Shown here one piece after another: positions 17,999 through 26,467 of a DNA stretch of 64,000 nt. The stretch comes from Bradyrhizobium hipponense. GTDB taxonomy: Bacteria > Pseudomonadota > Alphaproteobacteria > Rhizobiales > Xanthobacteraceae. Positions within the stretch are counted from its first letter, which is position 1. Each line of letters opens with the position of its first letter. The translations under genes and the position numbers were made by a program. The stretch covers positions 248,001 through 312,000 of the forward strand of contig NZ_VSTH01000014.1 in assembly GCF_008123965.1 (NCBI RefSeq). The letters are read 5' to 3'. The notes beneath the pieces are model-generated. The model worked only from the letters and a program-made list of their open reading frames with translations, had not been told where the DNA came from and searched no databases.

Positions 17999-19582
17999 AT
18001 GCTAAGCGTCATCAGCGCGGTACAAGCCGCAGCCCTGATCCGCGATGCCGACACGCTGATTGTCGGCGGCAACGGCGGCACCGGTGCCGCCGAAGCGATC
18101 CTCGACGCGCTTGAGCAACGCTTCCTCAGCGGCCTCGGCCCGCACGGGCTGACATTGATCAACATCACCGGCGTCGGCGCGGTGACCGAGAAAGGCCTGT
18201 GCCATCTCGCCCATGAAGGCCTGATCGCGCGCGTGATCGGCGGCAATTTCGGCCTCCAGGTGCCGTTCATGCGCCTGGTCCGCGACGAGCTGATCGACGC
18301 CTACAATTTTCCGCAGGGCGTGATGAGCCAGCTCTGCCGCGCCATGGCCGCGAAACATCCGGGTGTGCTCACCCACGTCGGCCTCGACACCTACATGGAT
18401 CCGCGCCAGGACGGCGGCCGCATGAACGCGCGCACCACGGCGCCGCTGGTCGATCTGCTCGAGTTGCACGGCCAGTCGTGGCTGCTCTACCGCGTTCCCG
18501 CACCGCCGGACGTCGCCATCATCCGCGGCACCTCCGCCGACGAGGACGGCTATGTCAGCATGGAGCACGAAGGCACGACGCGCGAGGATCTCTCGATCGC
18601 GCAGGCCGTGCACAATGCCGGCGGCACGGTGATCTGCCAGGTAAAGCGGATTGTGAAGCGGGGCTCGATCCATCCGCAGATGGTCAAGATCCCCGGCTTC
18701 CTGATCGATCACGTCGTGCTCGAACCCGAGCAGATGCAGACTTATGGCACCGTCTATGATCCCGCTCGCTGCGGCGAGACGCGGGTGCCGGTCGCGATGA
18801 TCGCACCCGATCCGCTCACAGAGCGCCGTGTGATCGCCCGCCGCGCCGCCTTCGAGCTGCGCCCACGCGATGTTGTCAATCTCGGCGTCGGCATCTCCGC
18901 GATGATCCCCAATGTCGCCGCCGAGGAAGGCATCTCGGACCTGATCACGCTGACTGTGGAATCCGGCGTGGTCGGCGGCGTACCGGGCCATGCCCGCGAA
19001 TTCGGCACCGCGATCAACCCGCGCGTTATCCTCGACCAGGCCTATCAGTTCGACTTCTACGACGGCGGCGGGCTGTCCTGCGCTTTTCTCTCCTTCGCCG
19101 AGGTGGATGAGACCGGCAACGTCAACGTCACCCGGTTCGGTGACCGCCGCGACGGCTCGGGCGGCTTCATCGACATCACCCAGAACGCCAAGCGGCTGAT
19201 CTTCAGCGGCACCATGACCGGCGGCAAGTTCGACATCGGTGTCGAGAACGGCCGCCTCGCCATCCGCCGCGATGGCGCCTTCCGCAAGTTCGTGCCCCAA
19301 GTCGGCCAGATCAGCTTCAGTGCCTCGCTCGCCGCGCAGCGCGGCCAGCGCGTCAGCTACGTCACCGAGCGCGCCGTGTTCGAGCTGGAGAACGGCAATG
19401 TGACCCTGACCGAGATCGCGCCAGGCGCTCGCCTGGAGGAGAACATCCTAGCGCATATGGGCTTCCGGCCGCGCATCAGCCTGCAGCTGAAGGATATGGA
19501 CCCGCGCATCTTCCGCTCCGGGCCGATGGGGATCGCGCAAAGTTTTAGGGCGCTGCCGGCGCGGCCGCGCAAAGTTGCCTGA
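17999..19582 (+). CDS. Family I CoA-transferase, fused alpha-beta (acetate/3-oxoacid type)
   Basis: 527 residues. The N-terminal alpha part (SVISAVQAAALIRDADTLIV, GGNGGTGAAEAILDALEQRF) is joined to a beta part with the catalytic Glu in TVESGVVGGVPG, as in YdiF/SCOT-like single-chain enzymes. These move CoA from acetyl- or succinyl-CoA to another acid through a glutamyl-CoA intermediate. ATG 17999 lies 16 nt after the dehydrogenase stop; longer in-frame starts overlap that gene and lack similarity. The cluster thus holds two unrelated CoA-transferases, one per divergent operon. Confidence 0.92.
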   Translation: MLSVISAVQAAALIRDADTLIVGGNGGTGAAEAILDALEQRFLSGLGPHGLTLINITGVGAVTEKGLCHLAHEGLIARVIGGNFGLQVPFMRLVRDELIDAYNFPQGVMSQLCRAMAAKHPGVLTHVGLDTYMDPRQDGGRMNARTTAPLVDLLELHGQSWLLYRVPAPPDVAIIRGTSADEDGYVSMEHEGTTREDLSIAQAVHNAGGTVICQVKRIVKRGSIHPQMVKIPGFLIDHVVLEPEQMQTYGTVYDPARCGETRVPVAMIAPDPLTERRVIARRAAFELRPRDVVNLGVGISAMIPNVAAEEGISDLITLTVESGVVGGVPGHAREFGTAINPRVILDQAYQFDFYDGGGLSCAFLSFAEVDETGNVNVTRFGDRRDGSGGFIDITQNAKRLIFSGTMTGGKFDIGVENGRLAIRRDGAFRKFVPQVGQISFSASLAAQRGQRVSYVTERAVFELENGNVTLTEIAPGARLEENILAHMGFRPRISLQLKDMDPRIFRSGPMGIAQSFRALPARPRKVA

Positions 19583-19593
19583 GGGATACGCTC

Positions 19594-20142
19594 ATGGACG
19601 CAGCTGCCGGATCAATCAATCTGCGCTACGAGGACATCGCGCTCGGCGCGGAGTTCGAGACTGCCGTGCACACGGTGACCGAAGCCGACATCGCGACCTT
19701 CGCCGAGGTCACGCGCGATCACCATCCGCTTCATGTCGATAGGGCCTATGCAAAGTCACGCGGCTTTCCCGCCGTGATCGGCCACGGGCTGTTCGGCCTG
19801 TCGCTGATGGAGGGACTGAAGTCGGAGCTGAAACTGTACGAGGAAACCTCTGTCGCCTCGCTCGGCTGGGACGAGGTGCGATTCACGGCGCCCATCGTTG
19901 CGGGCGACGCCTTGCGCGTGCGCTTCCGTTTCGTCGAGAAGCGGTCGACGCGAAATCCCGAACGCGGCATCGTCATCGAGGCGCTCGACCTCGTCAACCA
20001 GCGTGACGAAGTGGTGACGGCGGCCCGCCACACCTCGCTGATCCTGACCCGGCAGGCTGATCGTGGCGTGCCGGTCGCCACGGCACACGACCGTAAAGAA
20101 GACGTCGGACCGAAGACGGCTCAACTGCCACGCAGGATTTGA
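19594..20142 (+). CDS. MaoC-like enoyl-CoA hydratase/dehydratase
   Basis: 182 residues. LRYEDIALGAEFET and TRDHHPLHVDRAYA give the hotdog hydratase pattern with Asp and His present. A C-terminal extension of about 25 residues (from VPVATAHDRKEDV) is not typical of MaoC proteins and may be disordered. The gene follows the CoA-transferase by 11 nt and precedes the orphan binding protein. It probably hydrates the enoyl-CoA made by the dehydrogenase two genes upstream. Confidence 0.9.
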   Translation: MDAAAGSINLRYEDIALGAEFETAVHTVTEADIATFAEVTRDHHPLHVDRAYAKSRGFPAVIGHGLFGLSLMEGLKSELKLYEETSVASLGWDEVRFTAPIVAGDALRVRFRFVEKRSTRNPERGIVIEALDLVNQRDEVVTAARHTSLILTRQADRGVPVATAHDRKEDVGPKTAQLPRRI

Positions 20143-20155
20143 CAGGAGTATCTTG

Positions 20156-20992
20156 ATGCGATTTCTCAGAACCTTCTCCGCCCTCGCTTTGCTGATCGGC
20201 CTGTCCCAGGCGGCCAGCGCCCAAACCTGTACCCCGAAGGTGCCGGGATCGAGCCTGATCGAGGCGCCGAAATGGCAGATGTCGATCAACCCGACGCTAC
20301 CGCCGCAGCAATTCGTCGACGATAAGGGCGAGGTGCAGGGGCTCAATGTCGAGCTCGCCAGAGAGATCGCCAAGCGCATCTGCGTCGAACCGGTGTTTTT
20401 GCGCATGGATTTTCCGCCGATGATCCCGGCGCTCCGCTCCGGCCGCTTCGACACCATCAACACCGGCCTGTTCTGGACCGAGGAGCGCTCAAAAATGCTC
20501 TATCTCGTGCCTTACGCGCAGCAGGCGATCAGCATCTACACCGATCCCACCTCCAGCCTGAAGCTGGAGAAGTTCGAGGATCTCGCCGGTCGCGTGGTGG
20601 GCGTCGAATCGGCGACCTACACCGAGCGCAAGGCGCGCGAGTTCAACACCGAGATGGTCGCGAAGGGCCTCAAGCCGATCGAGCTCCGCACCTTTACCAC
20701 CGTCACCGCGACCTCTGCGGCTTTGCGCGCCGGCCAGCTCGAGGCCGCGCTCAACATCAATGAGACTGCCAACTCGCTTGAGCAGAAGGGGATCGCAAAA
20801 ATCTGGGTCCGCGACATCGCCGGCACCGACATCACCTTCGCCTTCCGCGACAAGCTGCTCGCGCAAGCTTTCGCCGACGCGCTGACAGCGGCCCGCGCCG
20901 ACGGCACCTATGACAAGCTGTTCGACAAGTTCGGCATGACCAAGCTGAAGGCCGCAACCTTCGCCATCCGCGGCGATGGTCCGAGCAACTGA
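20156..20992 (+). CDS. ABC transporter periplasmic binding protein (SBP family 3), orphan copy B
   Basis: 278 residues. A signal peptide (FLRTFSALALLIGLSQAASA) is followed by an SBP_bac_3 domain closely like the protein at 8819-9655 ([41 protein letters not shown]). It has a good ribosome site (ACAGGAG before ATG 20156). No permease or ATPase is beside it, so it may feed the transporter encoded at 7267-8801 with a second or related ligand. It ends the rightward operon. Longer in-frame starts overlap the MaoC gene. Confidence 0.9.
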   Translation: MRFLRTFSALALLIGLSQAASAQTCTPKVPGSSLIEAPKWQMSINPTLPPQQFVDDKGEVQGLNVELAREIAKRICVEPVFLRMDFPPMIPALRSGRFDTINTGLFWTEERSKMLYLVPYAQQAISIYTDPTSSLKLEKFEDLAGRVVGVESATYTERKAREFNTEMVAKGLKPIELRTFTTVTATSAALRAGQLEAALNINETANSLEQKGIAKIWVRDIAGTDITFAFRDKLLAQAFADALTAARADGTYDKLFDKFGMTKLKAATFAIRGDGPSN

Positions 20993-21082
20993 CGAGAGAA
21001 TACCTTCCTTGGAAGGACTAGCTTCGCGGGAGCGGAGTCGATAGGTCATTGTTTGTGACCCAAACTAAGCCGCGAGCTGAGA

Positions 21083-22072
21083 TCAGACACCCCACCGCAG
21101 AGCTGCGGTCTGCACCGGGGCATCCCATAATTTCGTCGACTTGCTATCGAGCACAGATACGGTGATCGAGACACCGGCCATGTCGAGTGATGTGACGTAG
21201 GAACCGGTCAGGAAGCGCACCACTGCCACCCCCGCGCTGTCAAGAATCCGCTTTGCGGCATTGACCATCAGATAGAGTTCGATCAGAGGCGTCGCGCCAA
21301 ACCCGTTGACGAGAAGCAGCACTTCACTCCCCTTGCCGGGCGCAAGATCCTTCAGGATCGCATCGAGCAGCTCGGCGGCAATCGCATCGGCGGACGCCAG
21401 CGGCACCCTGCGCCGGCCGGGCTCGCCATGAATGCCGACGCCCATTTCCATTTCATTGTCGGCCAATGCGAAATTTGGCCGCCCTGCCGCCGGCACGGTG
21501 CATGGCAACAGCGCCACCCCCATCGAGCGCGTGCGCCGGTTGACCTCTTCGCCGAGCGCCGTGAGCGCGGCAAGCGGCAATCCGGTCTCGGCCGCAGCGC
21601 CGACCATTTTTTCCACGATCAATGTCCCCGCGACGCCGCGACGACCGGTCGTATAGGTCGATTTCTCCACCGCCACGTCGTCGTTAGTCACCACGCTCGC
21701 AACTTCCCGCCCGGCCATCTCGGCTGCCATGGTGAAATTCATCACGTCACCTTCGTAGTTCTTGACGATGAAGAGCACGCCTGCGCCCGTGTCGACGGCC
21801 TCCGCGGCCTCGATCATCTGGTCTGGCGTCGGCGAGGTGAAGACTTGACCGGGGCAAGCGGCATCGAGCATGCCGAGGCCGACAAAGCCCGCATGCAGCG
21901 GCTCATGTCCCGAGCCGCCGCCCGAAATCAGCGCGACCTTGCCTGGCTTCAACGTGCGGCGCCGGACGAATTTGCGCTCGGCACCAAGAAGCAGGATATC
22001 CGCATGGGCTGCCGCGAAACCGTCCAGACTTTCTTCGAGTATCGTATCGGCGCTGTTGATCAGCTTTTTCAT
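21083..22072 (-). CDS. dhaK: Dihydroxyacetone kinase subunit DhaK
   Basis: 329 residues. VALISGGGSGHEPLHAGFVG and FIVKNYEGDVMNFTMAAEM are DhaK signatures. The substrate-binding His (hemiaminal with dihydroxyacetone) is expected in VGIHGEPG. It binds dihydroxyacetone while DhaL supplies phosphate from ADP rephosphorylated by the PTS-type DhaM proteins. ATG 22072 (MKKLINSAD) is the family start. It is the last gene of the long leftward operon, 39 nt after the HTH-like protein gene and apart from dhaL, which is unusual. Confidence 0.95.
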   Translation of the reverse strand: MKKLINSADTILEESLDGFAAAHADILLLGAERKFVRRRTLKPGKVALISGGGSGHEPLHAGFVGLGMLDAACPGQVFTSPTPDQMIEAAEAVDTGAGVLFIVKNYEGDVMNFTMAAEMAGREVASVVTNDDVAVEKSTYTTGRRGVAGTLIVEKMVGAAAETGLPLAALTALGEEVNRRTRSMGVALLPCTVPAAGRPNFALADNEMEMGVGIHGEPGRRRVPLASADAIAAELLDAILKDLAPGKGSEVLLLVNGFGATPLIELYLMVNAAKRILDSAGVAVVRFLTGSYVTSLDMAGVSITVSVLDSKSTKLWDAPVQTAALRWGV

Positions 22073-22111
22073 GAACGTCCTCCCGTCTCGTCTAAAGTTC
22101 AAATCAATGGC

Positions 22112-22543
22112 TCAACCCACACTTTCGGCATAGCGCGCGAGTTGCGCGGCGAAATCCACGATCAGCTGTTCGAGCGCGCGGTTCTTCTTGTCATCGCCGA
22201 GGTCGGGTACGGTCACCGAGACGGTGCGGGTGCGCGCCTCGCGGTGCGGTGCGCGCAGCCGGCCGGGATGCGCGCGTCCATAGGCTTGGAGGAATGCCGC
22301 GCGCTCGGCGCCGGACAGATGGCAGACTTCGAAGATGATCGCGACATGCTTCGCCGGAATCGGCACCAGATACGCCGGATTGGTGATCTGGGTCACGAAG
22401 GAGCGATTCTTGCCCAACGCCGCCGCCAGCTTCAGCCGCGTCCCCGAGGGCCGATTATCGAGCACCCGTCGCAGGATGGCCTTGTAATCCGCCACATTGC
22501 TGTCACCAGGCGCGCGGGGATCCTCGCCTGCTTCGTCCGTCAT
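22112..22543 (-). CDS. Unknown protein with HTH-like N-terminal region, in DHA kinase operon
   Basis: 143 residues, not recognised as a characterised family. Residues about 18-50 (DYKAILRRVLDNRPSGTRLK, then LAAALGKNRSFVTQI) read like an XRE-type helix-turn-helix, followed by a helical region ending AFLQAYGRAHP. A basic linker (APHREARTRTVSV) leads to a helical C-terminus (NRALEQLIVDFAAQLARYAE). Its ATG overlaps the EI stop by 4 bp, so it is made with the PTS proteins. It could be an operon-specific regulator or a partner of DhaK/DhaL. Function unknown. Confidence 0.75.
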   Translation of the reverse strand: MTDEAGEDPRAPGDSNVADYKAILRRVLDNRPSGTRLKLAAALGKNRSFVTQITNPAYLVPIPAKHVAIIFEVCHLSGAERAAFLQAYGRAHPGRLRAPHREARTRTVSVTVPDLGDDKKNRALEQLIVDFAAQLARYAESVG

Positions 22544-24138
22544 GAACGCACCTTTGCGATTGCGGCCTTGAGCCGTGCGACGGCAATCGGCGACACCGAG
22601 AGAATTGTCAACCCGGTGGCGAGCAGCGCCGTCGTCAGGCGGGTATCGGCCGCGGCGTCACCGCACAGCGAGACCTCCACGCCACGCTTTCGTCCGGCCT
22701 CGACGGTCTGGGAGATCAGCGCCAGCACCGCCGGATTGCCGGTATCGTTGAGGTCCGCGACGGCACCGATGTCGCGCGCCGCCGCCATCGTGTACTGGGT
22801 CAGGTCGTTCGAGCCGATGGAATAGAACGCCGCGCCGAAAGCCTCGGCGCGGAGCGCCGCCGCCGGGACCTCGACCATGATGCCGAGCGGCGGTCGGGCG
22901 CAGGCGATCCCTTCTGCCCTGAGCGCCGTGAACTCCGCATCCAGCAGGGCACTGGCACGGTCGAGCTCCGAAGGGACCGCGATCATCGGCAGCATCACTT
23001 TCAGCGCCCCGTGCACGGCGGCACGGCACAGCGCCCGCAGTTGCACCCGAAACACTTCCGGCCGCGCGAGCGAGAGACGGATGCCGCGCAGGCCGAGGAA
23101 CGGATTGCGCTCGTCATCGATCGTCAAGCCGGCAATTGGCTTGTCGCCGCCGGCATCGAGGGTACGGATCGTCACCGGCCTTCCCTCGGCCCAGTCGAGA
23201 ATTCGCCGATAGACTGCATATTGCGCATCCTCGTCCGGCAGGCCTTGGGACGCCTCGAACAGAAATTCCGTACGCACAAGGCCGATGCCGTCGCAGATAG
23301 CGGGATCGAGGCCAGCAAGGTCTTCGGGCGCGGCGATATTGAGAAGGACCGCGATCCGTCGGCCGCCTGCCGTGCGTGCCGACTCGAGGCGGCCGGCATC
23401 GGCGGCGGCTTGCGCGGCATTCGCAACCGCCATGCGCTGCTCGAACAGGCGGCGCGTTTCCGGCTCGGGATCGAAGATCACGGTGCCGGCATCGCCGTCG
23501 ACGAGCGCCAACGCCGGTGGCTGTCCGTTCCACGACAGTGGGCCGAGCCCAACGACCATGGGCGCCCCGCGCGCCCGCGCCAACATCGCAACATGCGAGG
23601 AAGGTGAGCCCGCAGCCAGCGCGATAGCACCGCCGTGCGACCAGTCAGCGGCAAGAAAAGCGGAAGGCGTGATGTCGTCAGCCGCCACGATCGAGCCACC
23701 GGTAATCCTGGGGACCGTATCCACGCCGCTCAGATGCGCGAGCACGCGGTCGCGGATGTCGACGATATCGGCCGCCCGGGCACGGAAATATTCATCTTTA
23801 GCAGCGCGATAGCCAGCTATTTCCACGTCGAGTGCCAAGCGCCAGGCGTGGTCGGCAGCGATCCCCTCCGAGATGACCCCATATGCCGGATCCGCCAGCG
23901 CATCATCCTCAAGCATGGCGACTTGGAATTCGAGAATGTCGGCCACCTCGCCCTGAATCGTCTTGATCTGCTCGGCGATCTCCGCCCTCGCGCCTTCGAT
24001 CGCCGCCCGCAGTGCCGCCGCCTCCTGCGCGGGATCGTCGCTCGCCGTTCGCTTGGCCACAGCCGCAGTCAGCATGGTGACCGGTCCGATCGCGAGGCCC
24101 GGCGAGGCAGCACGGCCGATGAGATGGATCTCTGCCAC
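22540..24138 (-). CDS. PTS Enzyme I-type phosphotransferase (PEP-dependent, DHA kinase system)
   Basis: 532 residues. The N-terminus AASPGLAIGPV, the phospho-His region GSPSSHVAMLARARGAPMVV, the PEP barrel motif GIGLVRTEFLF, PFLGLRGIRLSL, and the C-terminal SIGSNDLTQYTMAAAR are all Enzyme I hallmarks. It passes phosphate from PEP to the HPr protein encoded 5 nt upstream. In E. coli the EI-like part of DhaM is fused and truncated; here a near-full-length EI is separate. The context shows it serves DhaL/DhaK rather than sugar uptake. Confidence 0.93.
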   Translation of the reverse strand: MAEIHLIGRAASPGLAIGPVTMLTAAVAKRTASDDPAQEAAALRAAIEGARAEIAEQIKTIQGEVADILEFQVAMLEDDALADPAYGVISEGIAADHAWRLALDVEIAGYRAAKDEYFRARAADIVDIRDRVLAHLSGVDTVPRITGGSIVAADDITPSAFLAADWSHGGAIALAAGSPSSHVAMLARARGAPMVVGLGPLSWNGQPPALALVDGDAGTVIFDPEPETRRLFEQRMAVANAAQAAADAGRLESARTAGGRRIAVLLNIAAPEDLAGLDPAICDGIGLVRTEFLFEASQGLPDEDAQYAVYRRILDWAEGRPVTIRTLDAGGDKPIAGLTIDDERNPFLGLRGIRLSLARPEVFRVQLRALCRAAVHGALKVMLPMIAVPSELDRASALLDAEFTALRAEGIACARPPLGIMVEVPAAALRAEAFGAAFYSIGSNDLTQYTMAAARDIGAVADLNDTGNPAVLALISQTVEAGRKRGVEVSLCGDAAADTRLTTALLATGLTILSVSPIAVARLKAAIAKVRS

Positions 24139-24143
24139 CGCGA

Positions 24144-24458
24144 TCAGGCCTCGCCGAAACCATCATGCACAAGCGCCAGTACGGCAGCGAGCGCCGCCTT
24201 GCTATCGGGCCCGGTAACGCGGAAATGGAGCGTTGCGCCCTGCGGGGCCTTCACGCGCATCACCTTCACCGGGCTCTTTGCGTCCGTCCAGGGCCCGTCC
24301 GCCGCGAGGGCAAGCTCGATCCTCGCGCTAAAACCCTTCGCGCACTGCGTGAGCTTGACCGACGGCCGCGCGTGAAGTCCGACCTTGTTGACGAGAACCG
24401 CCGAGGCTGTCAGCGGCACCGGCGTTTCGCCCGACCGGCTGGCGTGAGCATCATGCAT
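24144..24458 (-). CDS. HPr-like phosphocarrier of the DHA kinase system
   Basis: 104 residues. VLVNKVGLHARPSVKL carries the phospho-His site of HPr (His in LHARP). The region that holds Ser46 in classical HPr reads SPVKVMRVKAPQG. A short unstructured leader (MHDAHASRSGETPVPLTA) precedes the domain. It should carry phosphate from EI to the EIIA-like DhaM subunit. ATG 24458 overlaps the dhaM stop by 8 bp. Confidence 0.9.
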   Translation of the reverse strand: MHDAHASRSGETPVPLTASAVLVNKVGLHARPSVKLTQCAKGFSARIELALAADGPWTDAKSPVKVMRVKAPQGATLHFRVTGPDSKAALAAVLALVHDGFGEA

Positions 24459-24852
24459 AGAATTCCTCCGCGCTACGCTTGACGGCGGCAAGCGGCGAGC
24501 CACCCGAAGACTCGGTTGCAGCGATCACAGCTCCCTCGACCACCGGGGCATTGCAGACGACGACGCGCGCCCGTCGATCTTCAGGCAGCATTTCCACGGC
24601 CATTTCGGAATTTGTTTCCGCGCCGCCAAGATCAACCAGCACCGCCACGCCTGCCGGCGACCAGGCCGTCTCGATCGCCTCGAGGATTCCGGCAACATTC
24701 GTGCCGAGCCCTCCATCGATGTCGCCGCCTGTCCAGGCGAGCGGGACGGCGCTGCCTACCATCTGGCGCACCATATCCGCCGCGCCTTCCGCGATCTTGG
24801 GCGAATGTGAAACGATAACGATCCCGACATTGCCGGAATTTGAACTGTTCAT
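24451..24852 (-). CDS. dhaM: DhaM EIIA(Man)-like phosphotransfer subunit
   Basis: 133 residues. VGIVIVSHSPKIAEGAADM holds the phospho-His of EIIA-Man-type DhaM; GTNVAGILEAIE and VLVDLGGAETNSEMAVEML are also conserved. It rephosphorylates the ADP bound to DhaL. Only the EIIA domain is in this gene; HPr and EI follow as separate genes, unlike the three-domain E. coli DhaM. ATG 24852 overlaps the dhaL stop by 4 bp. Confidence 0.93.
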   Translation of the reverse strand: MNSSNSGNVGIVIVSHSPKIAEGAADMVRQMVGSAVPLAWTGGDIDGGLGTNVAGILEAIETAWSPAGVAVLVDLGGAETNSEMAVEMLPEDRRARVVVCNAPVVEGAVIAATESSGGSPLAAVKRSAEEFYA

Positions 24853-25463
24853 GAACTTGCCTCGAATTCCAGTACCTTGACTGCCGCGCTGATCAAAAGG
24901 GACGCCGAACGCGAACCAGGGTCCATATGACCGATAGAACGTTCGCCGAGAAAGGACGCACGGCCGCGGATGGCAAGCATGGGCGTGGTGCGATCGGCCG
25001 CTTGCGCGGCTTCCGCAGCTATCGCCTTGGCATCGCCGCCCACAGCCAACACGACCTGCACCGGCACCAGCACATCCAGCAAGGTTTTCTGCCCCGCCTC
25101 CGAGCGCCCGCGCGCTTTGACCGCATCAATCGCCTTCGCCGTCGCCGCGACGAGATCCGCTCGGATCGACTGCTCCGGAAGCGCCTTACCTAGTTCCATG
25201 AAGAAAGTGCCAACCAGCGGCCCGGAAGCGCCGCCGACCTTCATGACCAATGTCATTCCGATCGCCTTCAGCATTTCCGGCAGCGATTTGTCAGCAAGGC
25301 CGGGCAGTGTCGCGAGCACGGCCTCGAAGCCGCGCTTCATGTTCAGCCCGTGATCGCCGTCGCCGATCGCCTGATCGAGGCTGGTCAATTCGTCGGCGTG
25401 TTGGATCACCGATTCCGCTAGCGCCCGCACCAGCTTTTCCCTGGCAGCCCGATCGAGACTCAT
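24849..25463 (-). CDS. dhaL: Dihydroxyacetone kinase subunit DhaL (ADP-binding)
   Basis: 204 residues. SLDQAIGDGDHGLNMKRGF contains the Asp residues that bind Mg-ADP; MKVGGASGPLVGTFFMELG and GRASFLGERSIGHMDPGS are also family hallmarks. It phosphorylates dihydroxyacetone held by DhaK. It overlaps the upstream ABC ATPase by 4 bp, joining transport and kinase genes in one transcript. dhaK lies four genes further downstream. Confidence 0.95.
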   Translation of the reverse strand: MSLDRAAREKLVRALAESVIQHADELTSLDQAIGDGDHGLNMKRGFEAVLATLPGLADKSLPEMLKAIGMTLVMKVGGASGPLVGTFFMELGKALPEQSIRADLVAATAKAIDAVKARGRSEAGQKTLLDVLVPVQVVLAVGGDAKAIAAEAAQAADRTTPMLAIRGRASFLGERSIGHMDPGSRSASLLISAAVKVLEFEASS

Positions 25464-26467
25464 GCCGCTACCCTCCCGCCGGCCGCATCGAATAACAGCG
25501 GCTTGTTGAGCCGGAGCGACACGATGTCCCCCGCGCCCAACCTCGCCTCGGGGTCGGCCAACGTCACGACCGGCTGGCCGCCGAGGTCGAGGTGGAGATG
25601 GCTCTGGTCGCCGAGATGTTCGACTCGCGTGACGGTTGCCGACACGTCTCCGCCGCTGCGTGCGATCATCAGGTGCTCGGTACGCGCGCCGATGGTCTTG
25701 GCGCCGGGCGGAATGCCGGCAAATAGAGCCGCCGGCAGCAGGTTGATCATCGGCTGGCCAAGTCGCGCGGCGACATGGGCGTTGATCGGATTCTCATAAA
25801 TCTCGCGCGGCGTACCGATCTGCATCAGCCGGCCGGCCTCGATTACGCCGATGCGCGAAGCCATGGTCATCGCTTCCGTCTGATCATGGGTGACATAGAG
25901 GATCGTGGCGCCGAGATCGGTCTGGATGCGCTTGAGTTCGAGGCGCATTTCGCCGCGCAGCTTGGCGTCCAGCGAGGAGAGTGGCTCGTCCATCAGATAG
26001 ATTGAGGGCGAGCGTACCAGAGCGCGGCCAATCGCCACGCGCTGCATCTGCCCGCCCGACAACTGCGTCGCCTTGTTGTGCAGCTTGGTTTCGATGTGGA
26101 GAAGACGCGCGACCTCCTGCACCTTCGCGCGAATCTCGGCCTCAGGTACGCGGCGGATCGGCGCACGTAACGCAAAGGCCATGTTCTCGAACACGCTAAG
26201 ATGCGGATACAAGGAATATTGCTGGAAGACGAAGGCGACGTCGCGATCGGCCGGCGCATCGCCGGTCACATCGCGTCCACCGATCCGGATCGAACCGCTG
26301 TCTGGCGTCTCCAGTCCGGCGACAAGTCGCAGCGCCGTCGTCTTGCCGGCACCCGTCGGCCCCAGCAACGCAACGAATTCGCCGTCGCCAACCAAGAGGG
26401 ACAGGTCGACGACGGCGTGAGTCCGGCCGAACGCCTTGGAGACTGCCCTGATCTCGACTTCAGCCAT
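25460..26467 (-). CDS. Polyol/glycerol-type ABC transporter ATPase 2 (MalK/UgpC family)
   Basis: 335 residues. The ABC domain (Walker A GPTGAGKTT, signature LSGGQMQRVAIGRA, Walker B IYLMDEPLSSLD) is followed by a TOBE-like regulatory domain (GARTEHLMIARSG). It pairs with the next ATPase gene to drive the two permeases, a two-ATPase arrangement like the Rhizobium glycerol transporter GlpS/GlpT. ATG 26467 (MAEVEIRAV) is the family start. It overlaps ATPase 1 by 8 bp and dhaL by 4 bp. Confidence 0.92.
   Translation of the reverse strand: MAEVEIRAVSKAFGRTHAVVDLSLLVGDGEFVALLGPTGAGKTTALRLVAGLETPDSGSIRIGGRDVTGDAPADRDVAFVFQQYSLYPHLSVFENMAFALRAPIRRVPEAEIRAKVQEVARLLHIETKLHNKATQLSGGQMQRVAIGRALVRSPSIYLMDEPLSSLDAKLRGEMRLELKRIQTDLGATILYVTHDQTEAMTMASRIGVIEAGRLMQIGTPREIYENPINAHVAARLGQPMINLLPAALFAGIPPGAKTIGARTEHLMIARSGGDVSATVTRVEHLGDQSHLHLDLGGQPVVTLADPEARLGAGDIVSLRLNKPLLFDAAGGRVAA

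Noticed and set aside
15337..18270. A 977-codon open frame on the minus strand
   Set aside because: It lies opposite the LacI, tautomerase and acyl-CoA dehydrogenase genes, has shadow-type composition (runs of Arg, Ala, Asp, Gly) and no domain.
18002..19300. 432-codon minus-strand frame
   Set aside because: Shadow of the family I CoA-transferase gene; His/Asp/Ala-rich composition and no motif.
20993..21082. Short inverted repeats (GGTCA-N7-TGACC and CCTTCC-type) between convergent genes
   Set aside because: Stems of 5-6 bp without T-runs are too weak to call a terminator.
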